DNA of 64,000 bases from Saturnia japonica (GCA_033032175.1 JAVKPJ010000066.1:1-64000); one strand, 5' to 3'. Positions 39,581 to 49,500 are shown, counted from the first letter of the stretch. Translations and numbers: made by a program. Notes: generated by a model from the letters alone, not told the origin.

Positions 39581-41815
39581 GTTGTTGTATGCTAAAAAAT
39601 ATATAGAAGTCAAAAAAAAAAAAAAGTAAAATGTAAATTATAATTTAAAAATTAATAACAATAATATAAAATAAAGTCTAAATAATCGTCAATGTCAAAA
39701 ATGTGTCTAAGCTAATAATCCCTCGAGGGTTCCCTACTTTAAAACTACGTGTTAGTATTGTTAGTAAATAGTCACTTAGCCTATGTTAGTGTTAGTTGGA
39801 AATAGAAACAGAAAGTAAATTTTGATGTAAAGTTAAAAGTAAAGAATTAATAAAGACCTAACACCCTCGAGTGATGTCAAAAAATAAAACAGTATGGTAA
39901 TTGATAGTTATTTACAATCTGTCGGAGTATGTGTTTAAAATTTGAGCTGGTAACTCTTAAATTTTTAAAATTTAAAATAAAACTTAAAAATAAAACTTAA
40001 AATTAAGTCCCACTTAATATACTTGGCTATGGCGAGTCGTCCACGTACATCTATTGACCCTCTCTCCCGGCTGCTCCACTTTTCCACTTCTGTGCTGTTG
40101 GAGCCAATTTGTGCTACTCAAGGCCCTCTTTCATTAGACACCACTCTGGGGTCTCTGCGATGAAAGATGGCCGAGTTATTGGCTGCGGGGAAATTCCCCC
40201 GCGTCGAGGGGGGGAGGTAAATGTGTTCCCCACGAAAGTTGTGGTGGGTGGGGGGGGGGGGGGGGGGGGGGGGGGGTGGGGGGGGGGGGGGGGGGGGGGG
40301 GGGGGTGGGGGTGTGGCCTTGGGCGGGGCTATGTCCGAGCCCAGGCTCCGCCTCCAATGTGGCTCCTCCCACACTGCGAATGGTAACCGCCCCTTGATGT
40401 CGTTCTGGTTAATGTAAAGTTCGCGGTTAAACTGACCCAACACTAAATGGTTAATTGTTCTTGTTTCAACCGTTTGTTATTAACCGTTACAATCTTTACA
40501 CCACCACAGGCCGCCGCACATCCCAATCGGGGGTCGCAATGTTTTTATTATTATTATATTTTATTATATTATAACTTTGTCTTATTTAATTTAATGTAAA
40601 TATATTTACAATAATAAACTGCTTTTTAAGCTACTATTTATTATTATTATCTATTTATATATTTTTTAATTTATTTATTCTATTTATTATTTATTTATGT
40701 CAATATTTATTAATAATCTAGCTACTATTTTATCCTAATATAATTATTATATAAATTTTTTAATCTAGTCAGGTACTTGTCTAATTTAATATTAATTTTA
40801 ATAATTATTTGTTGCGGGCCGTAAACTTTAAGTTTCTGGTTTCCACGGTATAACTATTATGTAATGTTCACATTCCTTATATTTTTGTCCAAAATTGAGT
40901 ATATATTTCTAAATATCTCTGGATCCTGACGTCGTAGCTCCCTGGAGAAAAGTCCATGCGATAGTGGATTAGTTTGCCCACAAAACTAGCACCATTCCAT
41001 GTACGCACTTGTCAGGGTTAACACTGTTTTTTATTGTTAAAAATTATAAATTTAAATTTCTCCTACAGTATATATTTAAAAAATCTAAATTTTTTATTAA
41101 AAATAGTAGCCACTAAGATGTTATTAATGTTATAAAATTTCAATTTTTAAAATGTCTAGTTTCTAAATTATTTAAAGTTAAAATTTTTAAAAAGTTGTTT
41201 TTTTGATGTTTTAAAATAGTTCCTAAAAATTAGTGCACTTTTCACCCACCTTTTCTGAAAGTCACTTCAATCCTCTATAATTTGGTAGCACTTTTGTTCC
41301 TGTAGGACACTAATCCTGGATTTTTGACAATGGTTTTGTTGAAATTGAAAATGGATTGTTTGGAATACTATAAGTGTTAGATTTTTTATTTCAACGGTTT
41401 CAAACGCACCTTGGGAACAGGTTCCCTAGGGACTTAACTTCAATTTTTATAATTTTTTATATTTGTTATAGTTTGAGTTTTACCCATGCTAAAAATCCGA
41501 ACCTTATGTTAGATGATAGGTAATGTTTTTCTTCACCTTTTCACAATTTAAAACGGTAGTGTCATCGATCTTAATCTGACAGCGCATGCGGTCAAAGTTT
41601 CTGAATTTTGGTTTTTTGTGAATTACTCACTGGTTTTTTGAGTTATCCAAAAACTGAGTACTACACTTTGTTACTGGTGTTGTGACGCGTTTTTTGATGT
41701 ATCACACTTGTATTTATCACAGAAAAATGCACAATTTCCACTTTTTTCACTCTAAAACGGCGCGGAACGATCGGGCGTGCGTCCGGCGTTAGCCAGAGCT
41801 CGAGTGGGACTCGTT
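39581..41815 (-). other. M9 5' UTR
   Basis: 2.2 kb, AT-rich, homologous along its length to 55965-58230 in M16. The 5' end opens with the hairpin CGAGT-CCC-ACTCG. It holds a sense-strand poly-C tract, and a GC-rich segment (40140-40400) inside otherwise AT-rich DNA. I see no HDV-like fold and no ORF that is shared between the two copies. Promoter elements cannot be assigned from sequence alone. Confidence 0.75.
40250..40311. repeat. Long G tract (C on the element sense strand)
   Basis: G27-T-G28-T-G5 within the M9 5' UTR. The M16 copy has only about 16 C at the same place (near 57487-57502). Length is likely variable and hard to sequence. Confidence 0.95.
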
Positions 41816-41884
41816 GGTTAGGTTAGGTTAGGTTAGGTTAGGTTAGGTTAGGTTAGGTTAGGTTAGGTTAGGTTAGGTTAGGTT
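41816..41884 (+). repeat. Telomere array, 13 TTAGG units
   Basis: Thirteen perfect TTAGG units (41818-41882), flanked by GG and TT, lie between the 5' ends of M9 and M10. Confidence 0.98.
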
Positions 41885-41960
41885 GGGGTGCGTGTCAGGA
41901 ACCTCCTCGTGGTGCACCCCGGGCAACGTCGACCAGTCTGGTCGGCGGCTGATACCTGAC
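41885..41960 (+). ncRNA. HDV-like self-cleaving ribozyme at the M10 5' end
   Basis: P1 is GGGGTGC/GCACCCC (41885-41891, 41914-41920), all Watson-Crick. P2 is GTCAGG/CCTGAC (41894-41899, 41955-41960). P3 is ACC/GGT around TCCTCGT, very close to the UCCUCGC loop of HDV. J1/4 is GGGCAAC, identical to HDV. P4 is GTCGACCA/TGGTCGGC (41928-41946) with loop GTC. J4/2 is GGCTGA, with the presumed catalytic C at 41949. Cleavage would fall between the telomeric TT and GGGG. Confidence 0.88.
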
Positions 41961-41976
41961 AAACTCCTCCCGGTAT

Positions 41977-41995
41977 CCCTCTGATTATCAGAGGG
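41977..41995 (+). promoter_or_regulatory. Leader hairpin after the M10 ribozyme
   Basis: CCCTCTGA-TTA-TCAGAGGG, a perfect 8-bp stem. Related hairpins lie at the same place in M7 (20683-20697) and M12 (45961-45979). Confidence 0.6.
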
Positions 41996-42196
41996 GACTG
42001 TGGAGGGGTATTGGTTGGAGGGCCATTAAAAGCTCCTGGGTGTGGCATGTGCGCGGCGCACCCAGTACCGGGCTGGGGCCGATGAGGGCTCAATTTGAGC
42101 CCCAAGGGCCCAGTTCCGGACAGCGGCTGGCGGGATCGGTTGCTTTTATACCGGTCCCGGCAGGCGTACCGCAAACTGACGATAATAGTATTGATG

Positions 42197-42687
42197 ATGG
42201 ATTCCGCAAGATTAAAAAGTAAACTACCCCAGGAGGGTACCCGCAAGGGAGAATCCCTCCCCGAGCATAGCTCGGGCTGCCCCACGTTCTCTGGGGGGGG
42301 CAAAATTTTGCGCGATTCTGGAGAACCCACGACCTCGGCAAGTACACGGATAACTGATCCTGCTACTAAAATGACGACTTTGGATAAAAGACTGGACACT
42401 GAAAGGCCTACTGTGCGGCTTGAGAGGAATCCCTCGCTTGACCGGTTTTCGATTAGACACTGGAGAGAGAGCTCAAGTAGCGAGACAGGTAACATTACAT
42501 TGGGTGATGTGGCACAGAGGAAGCGGTCACACGGTGATAAACCTGGAGTTAATGTGGTGGAGGCTACTCCCAGTAAAATTACCACGTCTCAACGAGGAAG
42601 AGCACGTGATCGAGGTGGGCCACCTAAGTCAACGAGCGTCCCTGGAGGAGCGGGTGGTTCGAGTGACCGCGGCTCCACTGTCCCGGG
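42197..42687 (+). CDS. M10 ORF1, N-terminal part (rest in gap)
   Basis: The start is ATG 42197 (MDSARLKSKLPQEGT); an adjacent ATG at 42194 is possible. The frame stays open for 163 codons to the gap. It has one copy of the LPQEGT...SSGCPTFSGGG motif, as M13 does, then a polar region and TSQRGRARDRGG, which looks like a weakened AT-hook. It is the N-terminus of a family A-type ORF1 protein. Start choice follows M13. Confidence 0.75.
42260..42276 (+). promoter_or_regulatory. ORF1 coding hairpin, M10
   Basis: CCCGAGC-ATA-GCTCGGG. Pair 5-13 is A-T here and G-C in M1 and M8. Confidence 0.62.
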
Positions 42688-42787
42688 NNNNNNNNNNNNN
42701 NNNNNNNNNNNNNNNNNNNNNNNNNNNNNNNNNNNNNNNNNNNNNNNNNNNNNNNNNNNNNNNNNNNNNNNNNNNNNNNNNNNNNNN
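42688..42787. other. Assembly gap, 100 N
   Basis: Exactly 100 N. Telomere polarity flips from TTAGG to CCTAA across it. Confidence 0.99.
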
Positions 42788-43077
42788 CTAGGGAGAGTTA
42801 CCCTCCACCCTAGCACGGCAAAATAAATCAAATCAACCAAAACCAGAACACAGGGCAAATCAGAATCCAAAATAAACGAAGTGCCGAAAGTCAAAATGGT
42901 AAAATCGGGAACAGGGTCCAAAGAAAAAGCCGAGTCGTAAAACGCAAAAGGGAATCCACTAGAGCACAACGAGACACACTAACAACCAAAAACGCGCAGA
43001 AGATAGTGTGTAAGCCGGCCGAGATATCGAGTTCCATAGGTCCACCGACACACCCGAACCTACGAAAATCATACCTC
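42788..43077 (-). mobile_element. M11: 5' leader of a family B element
   Basis: 290 nt nearly identical to the M3 leader (12030-12318), with the fuller 5' end GAGGTATGATTTTCG at 43077. The body of the element is lost in the gap. Confidence 0.88.
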
Positions 43078-43410
43078 AACCTAACCTAACCTAACCTAAC
43101 CTAACCTAACCTAACCTAACCTAACCTAACCTAACCTAACCTAACCTAACCTAACCTAAACGTAACATAACCTAACCTAACCTAACCTAACCTAACCTAA
43201 CCTAACCTAACCTAACCTAACCTAAACGTAACATAACACAAACCTAACCTAACCTAACCTAACCTAACCTAACCTAAACGTAACATAACCTAACCTAACC
43301 TAACCTAACCTAACCTAACCTAACCTAACCTAACCTAAACGTAACATAACACAAACCTAACCTAACCTAACCTAACCTAACCTAACCTAACCTAACCTAC
43401 CCTAACCTAA

Positions 43411-43412
<2 letters not shown>
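43078..43412 (-). repeat. Telomere array with variant units and a higher-order repeat
   Basis: CCTAA repeats interrupted by ACGTAACATAAC at 43160, 43226, 43278 and 43339. The second and fourth are followed by ACAAA. The pattern (plain, ACAAA-type, plain, ACAAA-type) repeats at 118 and 113 nt, i.e. a higher-order unit of about 115 nt differing by one CCTAA. Confidence 0.95.
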
Positions 43413-43443
<31 letters not shown>

Positions 43444-43444
<1 letters not shown>

Positions 43445-43524
43445 GTGGAGAAACCCGTCATGGGTACACACTCGCCCGGGGGGACGAGTGGTTATGTGAG
43501 ACTCCTACTCACTAAAACTCCACG
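43444..43524 (-). promoter_or_regulatory. 3'-terminal structured RNA element of M12
   Basis: Same fold and nearly the same sequence as M4 and M3. This is the expected recognition site for the family B RT. Confidence 0.75.
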
Positions 43525-43752
43525 GTGTACCATCGGCCGCCATAGTGGGGCGCGCGGGCACTGCGGTTGCAATCGGCCGCGACGCCCCGGCGGCCGGCCC
43601 CAGTCGGGCCCCGGCGCTAAAGGGAGACAGTCTGGTACAACCCCAACTGTCTCCCAGACGGCTGAACCAGTGCAATGGGAAGACGGGCCCCCCGACCCGT
43701 CTCCCCTTGGTCCAGCAAGGACAGAGGAGAGAGGCGTGTAAGCACCCCCCAC

Positions 43753-45586
43753 CTACTGCCCAACGTCTACGCTAATGTCCAGCGGAGGACTCAGCACTGG
43801 CTGAACCCGCCCTTTTACGGGAGGTGGCCGACAGCTGACGCCCCCCATGTAATGGCCTGCTGGCCTCCCGCTATCGGCACAGTAGGCGCAATGAAGCGCC
43901 TCAGCCTCACACTCTTGCGCTCTGTGACCCGGCTTCCCGCACCGGAAACACAGCCCCCCCCTATCAACCGTCGATGGGCACGTAGGCCGCGTATGACCCA
44001 AGCCCAAACACCTGAAGCACCTCAGAGGCTTTTGCTCCAGGAGATGGACTCGGGCCGAACTCCATCCTACCAGGAGGCGTCCCCCCTCAACGAGTACTTT
44101 CGCCGCGGTGACAGGGAGGGACATATGGACTCTTCCCAAGGTTCTCCCCGAGGTCTGGATTTCCCCCACCCTAATTTCATCTGTCGCGCACCCTCCCTTG
44201 GTCGCGACAGCTGCCACCACCTCTTCCTTCGACACCGAGTCATCCAGGCCAACGATGCGGACGTCCACACGCTTCATTGGCCTGCCTATAGTGGCCACGC
44301 CCTCTAATGCCGTCCGGAGGCAATGTGCCAACTTATCGGCCTGTGTCGCGCCTTGGGCTCCGGGGATCTCAATGACCCTGGCGCCCGTAGCGGTCTCTCT
44401 GACCGATAAATCCTCGATGCCCAGGGCGGGCAAGTCAGACGCCAATCGTGCCCTCAGAAAGGCCTCCTTGTAGCTCACCCCCTGAGCCACTGCCTCAGGC
44501 TGCAGCGTTATAAGCACTGCAGCTGAGCGTGGGGGCGAGGGGAGCTTAGGCTTCGGCTTTTGCCCAGGCGTACCCTTCTGGAGAGCAGGAGCAACCGGCG
44601 CAGCCACCGCTGGCACCGAATGTGTCGCCACCTTCTTCTTCTTTTTGCGACGAGCCACAACCGTGGTCCACGCCGCATCGGAATCCGTCGGTGCCGGAAG
44701 GCGTGCCCATTCCATACCCAGGACAGGCACTTGAGAGGACGCCGTCAGCCGGCATCGCAGAGCGAAGGCATCGCGCGAGGCACAGGCTTGAGACCTGAAG
44801 TCTTTGTTCCAGTGGTGCTGGCAGCCGTCGGTCTCTTGTCTGCGGCCAAAGGAGGACGAGGACGAGTCACTGGGACTAAGCGGTCCTCTAACACCACCAG
44901 GCGGGCGTTCATCTCACCAAAAGACTTCTGAAATGTACGCTCCAGGCCCTGGATAGCAACCGCTATGGACTCCTGCCCCTGAGGCCCTGACAGAGACTCA
45001 GGAGATGGTGGAGGAACCTCCTTTCTCGCGTCGGCCTCCTGACGCATATCCAGAATCTCTGCCTTAACCTGCACGAGCTCTCGGCGGAGCCTCGATATCA
45101 TGCGCCGAAGGCAAAGCGTCTCCTCGGTCACAGTGCGTGTCAACGCCGTGGACACAATCTCCTGTAGGACGCTGGCTGCCCCCTTGAGGTCTTTAATGCA
45201 GGTCCCTTTCAGATTGCCAGATTTTTTACATACGTCGAAAATCTTGGCAACCTTCTCGCCGGCCAGGGATCTCAACCTATCAGGGTCAAGGGTTTCGATA
45301 GTCAGCTCTTCCTCAACCCAGAGCTCTTCAGCAGCTTCCTGCTCCTTACAAATCTCTGGCCCCTTTCGGGCTGCATCACTAAGATCCGCATGCTTTTGAC
45401 CCGCCGAAGACCCGGGTTCATGTGATCTGCCCCTCTGGGCCGTTGTTACCTTCGGGGCTATAACCGGTTCTATGGTAAGCAGCTCCCCTGGCCGCTTTAT
45501 ACCCCCCGAACTTCCTTCGTCACCAGACGGTACACCACGACCTTCCTTAAACCTAAGTGTTAAATTTTTTGTTTGGTTTCACTCAT
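43753..45586 (-). pseudogene. M12 ORF1, gag-like, two frameshifts
   Basis: The homologous start is ATG 45586 (MSETKQK), but an indel in an A6 run seven codons later moves the frame. A second shift lies near 44745. Blocks in order: an acidic region; NLKGTCIKDLKGAASVLQEIV; a helical MISRLRRELVQVKAEI; basic ARRKKKKK; VLITLQPEAVAQG; and knuckles CFRCLGLGHTRPTC, CFRCGKPGHRAQEC and CAYCADSGRPAGH. It ends DVGQ-TAG at 43753, followed directly by the 3' UTR. If the indels are sequencing errors this is an intact gag of about 610 residues, comparable in role to HeT-A Gag. Confidence 0.83.
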
Positions 45587-46006
45587 TTTTAGTCCCACGA
45601 GAATGGGGGAACAGAAGGTCCACCCAGGCAGTGCCCCCTGTGCCTGGGTAAGCCTAACTTAACCCGTCAGAGAGTCGGCCGGTTCTCTGACGGGGGTCGC
45701 ACTCGTGACTGGACTCCCCCCAGCCACGCATCCCCTCGTGGTGCGCCGCCACTTGGGATTGGGGTGATTTTTTATAGAGGTTTTCTTCCTCGCGGTCCGG
45801 GCGGTGAAGCCGAGACCCTCGGTCCCATCGAAGCCGCGAGACATGACCACGACACTTCGATGGGATTACGAGAATGACGGAGGCAGTGAGAAAAGCCCCA
45901 CTCACCTGCCCGACGGCAGGTTAGTGCTCGCCGGGCCCGCCATCGCCCCGTCCAGTCACTCCCTCTGCTAATCAGAGGGATGTAACGACGGAGGAAGAAA
46001 CCCCAG

Positions 46007-46040
<34 letters not shown>

Positions 46041-46047
46041 ACCCCCT
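45587..46047 (-). promoter_or_regulatory. M12 5' leader with hairpins and an internal poly-U
   Basis: Homologous to the M7 leader. The hairpin ACCCAGGCA/TGCCTGGGT (45622-45649) is identical to that of M7 and lies 36 nt before ATG. Another is CCCTCTG/CAGAGGG (45961-45979). A run of 33 A on plus (46007-46039) is a 33-U run on the sense RNA, absent from M7 and M10. Confidence 0.6.
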
Positions 46048-46125
46048 GTCAGGTATTCGCCGCCGACCGTGAAGCGGTCGACGTTGCCCGGGACACACCA
46101 CGCGGAGGTTCCTGACTCGTGCCCC
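46048..46125 (-). ncRNA. HDV-like self-cleaving ribozyme at the M12 5' end
   Basis: Read on minus: P1 GGGGCAC/GTGTCCC (46125-46119, 46096-46090, one G-U). P2 is GTCAGG/CCTGAC (46116-46111, 46053-46048). P3 is ACC/GGT with loop TCCGCGT, and J1/4 is GGGCAAC. P4 is CGACCG/CGGTCG with loop CTTCA, and J4/2 is GGCGAA, as in HDV. P1 differs from M7 and M10 by two compensated pairs (T-A to C-G, G-C to A-T). This is a ribozyme on a gag-only element. Confidence 0.88.
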
Positions 46126-46147
46126 ACCCTAACCTAACCTAACCTAA

Positions 46148-46149
<2 letters not shown>
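46126..46149. repeat. Telomeric spacer, 24 nt
   Basis: CCTAA repeats between M12 and M13. The unit touching M12 reads ACCC in place of AACC (TTAGGGT on the sense strand). Length is 5x4+4. Confidence 0.88.
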
Positions 46150-46179
<30 letters not shown>

Positions 46180-46180
<1 letters not shown>

Positions 46181-46264
46181 GTGGGGAAATCCTGCATGGA
46201 TCCGCCTCCCGAGCCGGGCAGCTCGAGAGGGGTATGTCAGACTCTTACTGACTAAAACCCCACG
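46180..46264 (-). promoter_or_regulatory. 3'-terminal structured RNA element of M13
   Basis: Family A version, identical in pairing to M2. Confidence 0.75.
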
Positions 46265-46504
46265 GTGTTCCTCTTTCACCCATTTGGCCGGGGAGTAGGG
46301 ACAGCTTGCGCATTACTTCTACTCGCCCGACGGGTGTAGGCCCCTCATAAGGGGCCACCTTCAGCGGTCTGAGGGGTCGAGATGTGTGACACCCTCCGAC
46401 GAACCTACGAGGGGCGCATCGAACACTGATGCGCCACGCCTATGGCCTGTGCATTGGCTGCAAGGGCGAAGGACGTGCCCGCGTCCGACACCCGCAGGCC
46501 GTTT

Positions 46505-49500
46505 TTACGGCGGCAGGAGGTCATTCCTGACCCTGCGCCGCCGGGTTCGTCGACCGCGGGAGGGGAGCTCTGACGTCTGCTCCCTCTCCCTCTCCGCCGC
46601 CTCCTTTGCGAGCATGACGTCCTCGCAGAATGAGGCGACGGAGTTCCACCCGCTCTCACTCGCAACCATGGACGAAACGACAGTCGGGAGTGAGAGATCG
46701 GGCCCTATAGCCGCGATGAGGTCGCGGCGTGACGAGTCCCATGCGGGACAGGCGGTCAGTGTGTGCTGCGCGTTATCGACCTCACAGCCACAATGATGGC
46801 ACCCAGTTGTTGGCTCTCGGCCTATACGACACAGGTAACTCCCGAAACATCCGTGTCCCGAGAGCACCTGCGTCAGCCGGAAGGTTAGGGTGCCGTGCCG
46901 CCTCCGTACCCACGCCGTCAAATGAGGCCTCACGGCCTCGACGGTCGTCACGCCGGCGCTGGGGTGCTCCAGTCGTCGGTCCCACTCCGCCATGACTATG
47001 ATCTGGTGGAGCTCTGCCCTCCGCGCCTCGATCTCACGAGGCGCAGGTCGTATTCCTCTCTCCAACGCCTCCCCGCGCCACCTGTAGAGCGACGCGAGGG
47101 CTTCCGCCTCCAGATCCCATGGCGGAGATCCGGCCAGTAGGGAGGCTGCCTCGAAGGAGATCGTGCGATATCCCCGGGCTGCTCTGACGGCCATCGCTCT
47201 CTGCGGTTTGCGCAGAGCGGCGATATTACGGGCCGCCAGGTTCTCAGCCCACACCGGGGCCCCGTAAAGGGCCATGGACCGCACGATCCCCATGTAGAGC
47301 CTTCGGCAAGCGGAATTTGGACCCCCAAGGTTGGGCAACAGCCGCGCTAACGCGGCCGCAGCGCCCATAAGACGGGGGGTCAGCTGCCTGAAGTGCTCTA
47401 CAAAGTCCCATCGGCTATCCAGAACGAGTCCAAGATATTTCATATTGGACTGGATGCCGATTGGGACGCCTCCCACGATGATCTGGGACCCTCTCGGTGG
47501 CGCATTCCGAGGCCCATGGAAACACAGAGCCTCGGATTTTTGCAGCGCCACATTTAGTCCCAGACGCCGGATCCGACCGACGACGTGTGCCACCCCAGCG
47601 GTTGCCAATATCGCGGCTTCGCGGTGCGATTTAGCTCTCGACGTGACCAGTGTGTCGTCGGCATAACATACGACACTGAGGCCACGGAGGAGAGCACCGC
47701 GCAACACCCAGTCGTATCCGATGTTCCAGAGAAGAGGGCCCAAAACTGACCCCTGGGGAACACCGGATACGACGTCTCGCCGACACATTCCACTCCGACC
47801 CGGGAAGACTACATACCTCTCGGAGAGGTACGCCCCAACTATGCGGCGGAGGTAGGACGGCACTCCGTGAAATCGGAGCGCCTCTCTAATTGTGGCCCAG
47901 GGCAAGGTGTTAAAGGCATTTGCGATGTCTAAAGACACCGCTATCACCACCTCGCCCCGAGCAATGGCCTCCTCCGCCAGACTCCTCACTTGCGCGATCG
48001 CGTCAATCGTGGAGCGCCCTCTGCGGAAACCGAACTGGTTCGCCGCCAAATCCGGCCCCACGTGCGTTAAATGGCCGACGAGGCGGTTTGCAATCACTCT
48101 CTCGAAGAGTTTGCCCACCTCGTCGAGCAGCACAATGGGGCGGTACGCGGACGGCGAGTCCACCGGGCGCCCCGGCTTTTGGAGCAGGACTAGACGGCCG
48201 GTTTTCCACTTCGACGGAAACCGGCCCTGCTCCAGACACGCGCTCAGGAGTCCCAATAGTCGGGGCTCGAGGACCTCTTGGGCCAGGACCCACGCTCGAC
48301 CAGGCAGGCCGTCGGGCCCTGGGGCGGTGTTTTTGGCCGCGAGGCGTTTTCACCCGCCGCCCTCACTTCTTCCCGGGTCACGTCGGGCACTTCGTCTCGG
48401 TCCACGTCGGGCTCGGCCGCGGGCGGAGCCATGTGGGGAGGTGAAAACTCCTCCCTGAAGGGAAACAGAGCGCTCACCACCTCCTCGAGGAACTCTAACT
48501 GGAGACTCTGGGTTACCGGTGGGGCCCATTGGCGAAGTTTGCCGCGTACCATCCTGTACGGGCGGCCCCACGGATCCCGATTGAGCGTCTCCAGGAATTC
48601 CTCTCTGGCCAGAGCTTTTGCGCGCTCAATGGCCCGTCGGAGGGTGAGCTTAGCTGCTCTGTAACCCTCATGCAGCTCCGCCTCTCCGGGGCTTGCGACC
48701 TGCGAATGACGTCGTCTGCGCCTTATCCTGGTGTACTGGCGGCGCGCTGCTACGCAAAGTGCGCGCAGCTGCGCGATTTCAGCGTTCCACCAGTACACCT
48801 GGCGCTTAGCTGGACGACGCCCAACTCTCGGCATCGCCGCGTCACACATATGCGACACGGCGGCTCGCAGTCGCTCCGCCCCATCTTCGACATCGGCAGG
48901 CCTCTCGGGTGTTCCATCCATCACCCAGGCTTGCACGATGGCGGCCTCAAGGAACACCTCACGGTCGAGACGTCCCAGAGCCCAACGTGGACTGTTCTCC
49001 TCCGGGCCTCTCGGGACCAGTCGTCCCGAGGTCTGGGCGGACACTTCGAACTGTATATAAAGATGGTCCGAAAGTGTCTCTACCCCCTCCAGGACTCTCC
49101 AGTCCCGAACACGGCGTGCTATTGCAGGGCTTGCGAACGATAGGTCCACTATGGATTCGCCCAGCGGTCGCACGCACGTGTTTACGGAGCCCCTATTGAG
49201 AACTAGTAGGCCAGATGTTACGGCCCACTCTTCCAGCACCTCACCCCTTGCGTCCGTGGACGGGGAACCCCAAGCCGTAGATTTTGCATTGAAGTCCCCA
49301 AGGACTAGGATGGGGTGAGGGTGGCTACCCGAGACGACAGTGCCCAACTCCACCAAGAATGCCTCAAATTCGGCGAGACTCCACCGAGGGGGTGCATACA
49401 CCCCCACCACCACAACGTCGCCGAGACGCGCCGCCACGTATCCCTGGCCCTCCTTGATGTTAGTGAAGGGCGGGGAGCCGGCGGCGGGCCGGGAAATGAT

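Larger units (their letters stand above)
33103..41815 (-). mobile_element. M9: family E TRAS-like retrotransposon with RNase H
   Basis: This full-length element of about 8.7 kb is in the opposite orientation to the SART-like ones relative to TTAGG. Its tail is 52 T, followed by an AT-rich 3' UTR, ORF2 (33748-37530), ORF1 (37457-39580) and a 2.2-kb AT-rich 5' UTR. The sense junctions are CCTAACC-AACGAGTCCC at the 5' end and poly(A)-AACCTAACC at the 3' end. These match the nick positions known for Bombyx TRAS1 (C-T on the CCTAA strand, T-A on the TTAGG strand). Confidence 0.92.
41885..42687 (+). mobile_element. M10: 5' part of a SART-like element with ribozyme and family A body
   Basis: It starts with an HDV-like ribozyme, but from about 42010 the leader and ORF1 match M1, M8 and M13 of family A. 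The 5' module has therefore been exchanged. It is cut by the N gap at 42688. Confidence 0.85.
43413..46125 (-). mobile_element. M12: gag-only non-autonomous SART-like element (family C)
   Basis: A complete element of 2.7 kb: 30-T tail, a 3' UTR homologous to family B, ORF1 (43753-45586), leader, and an HDV-like ribozyme at the 5' end. There is no ORF2. Only a trace of the last family B ORF2 codons remains in the 3' UTR. The 5' module resembles M7 and the 3' UTR resembles M3/M6, so family B RT is the likely helper. It sits normally between telomere repeats with a poly(A) tail, so it was mobilised as such. Confidence 0.87.

Noticed and set aside
40109..40443. Gly-rich and Pro-rich ORFs at 40109-40443
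   Set aside because: They are produced by the G/C tract in the M9 5' UTR and not conserved as a frame in M16.
41760..41815. A ribozyme at the 5' end of family E
   Set aside because: Only a small terminal hairpin CGAGT-CCC-ACTCG is present; no pseudoknot partner strands.
43078..43412. CRISPR-like array (regular repeats with different inserts)
   Set aside because: The repeats are 5-nt telomere units with a recurrent variant. There are no unique spacers and no cas genes, and the context is eukaryotic.
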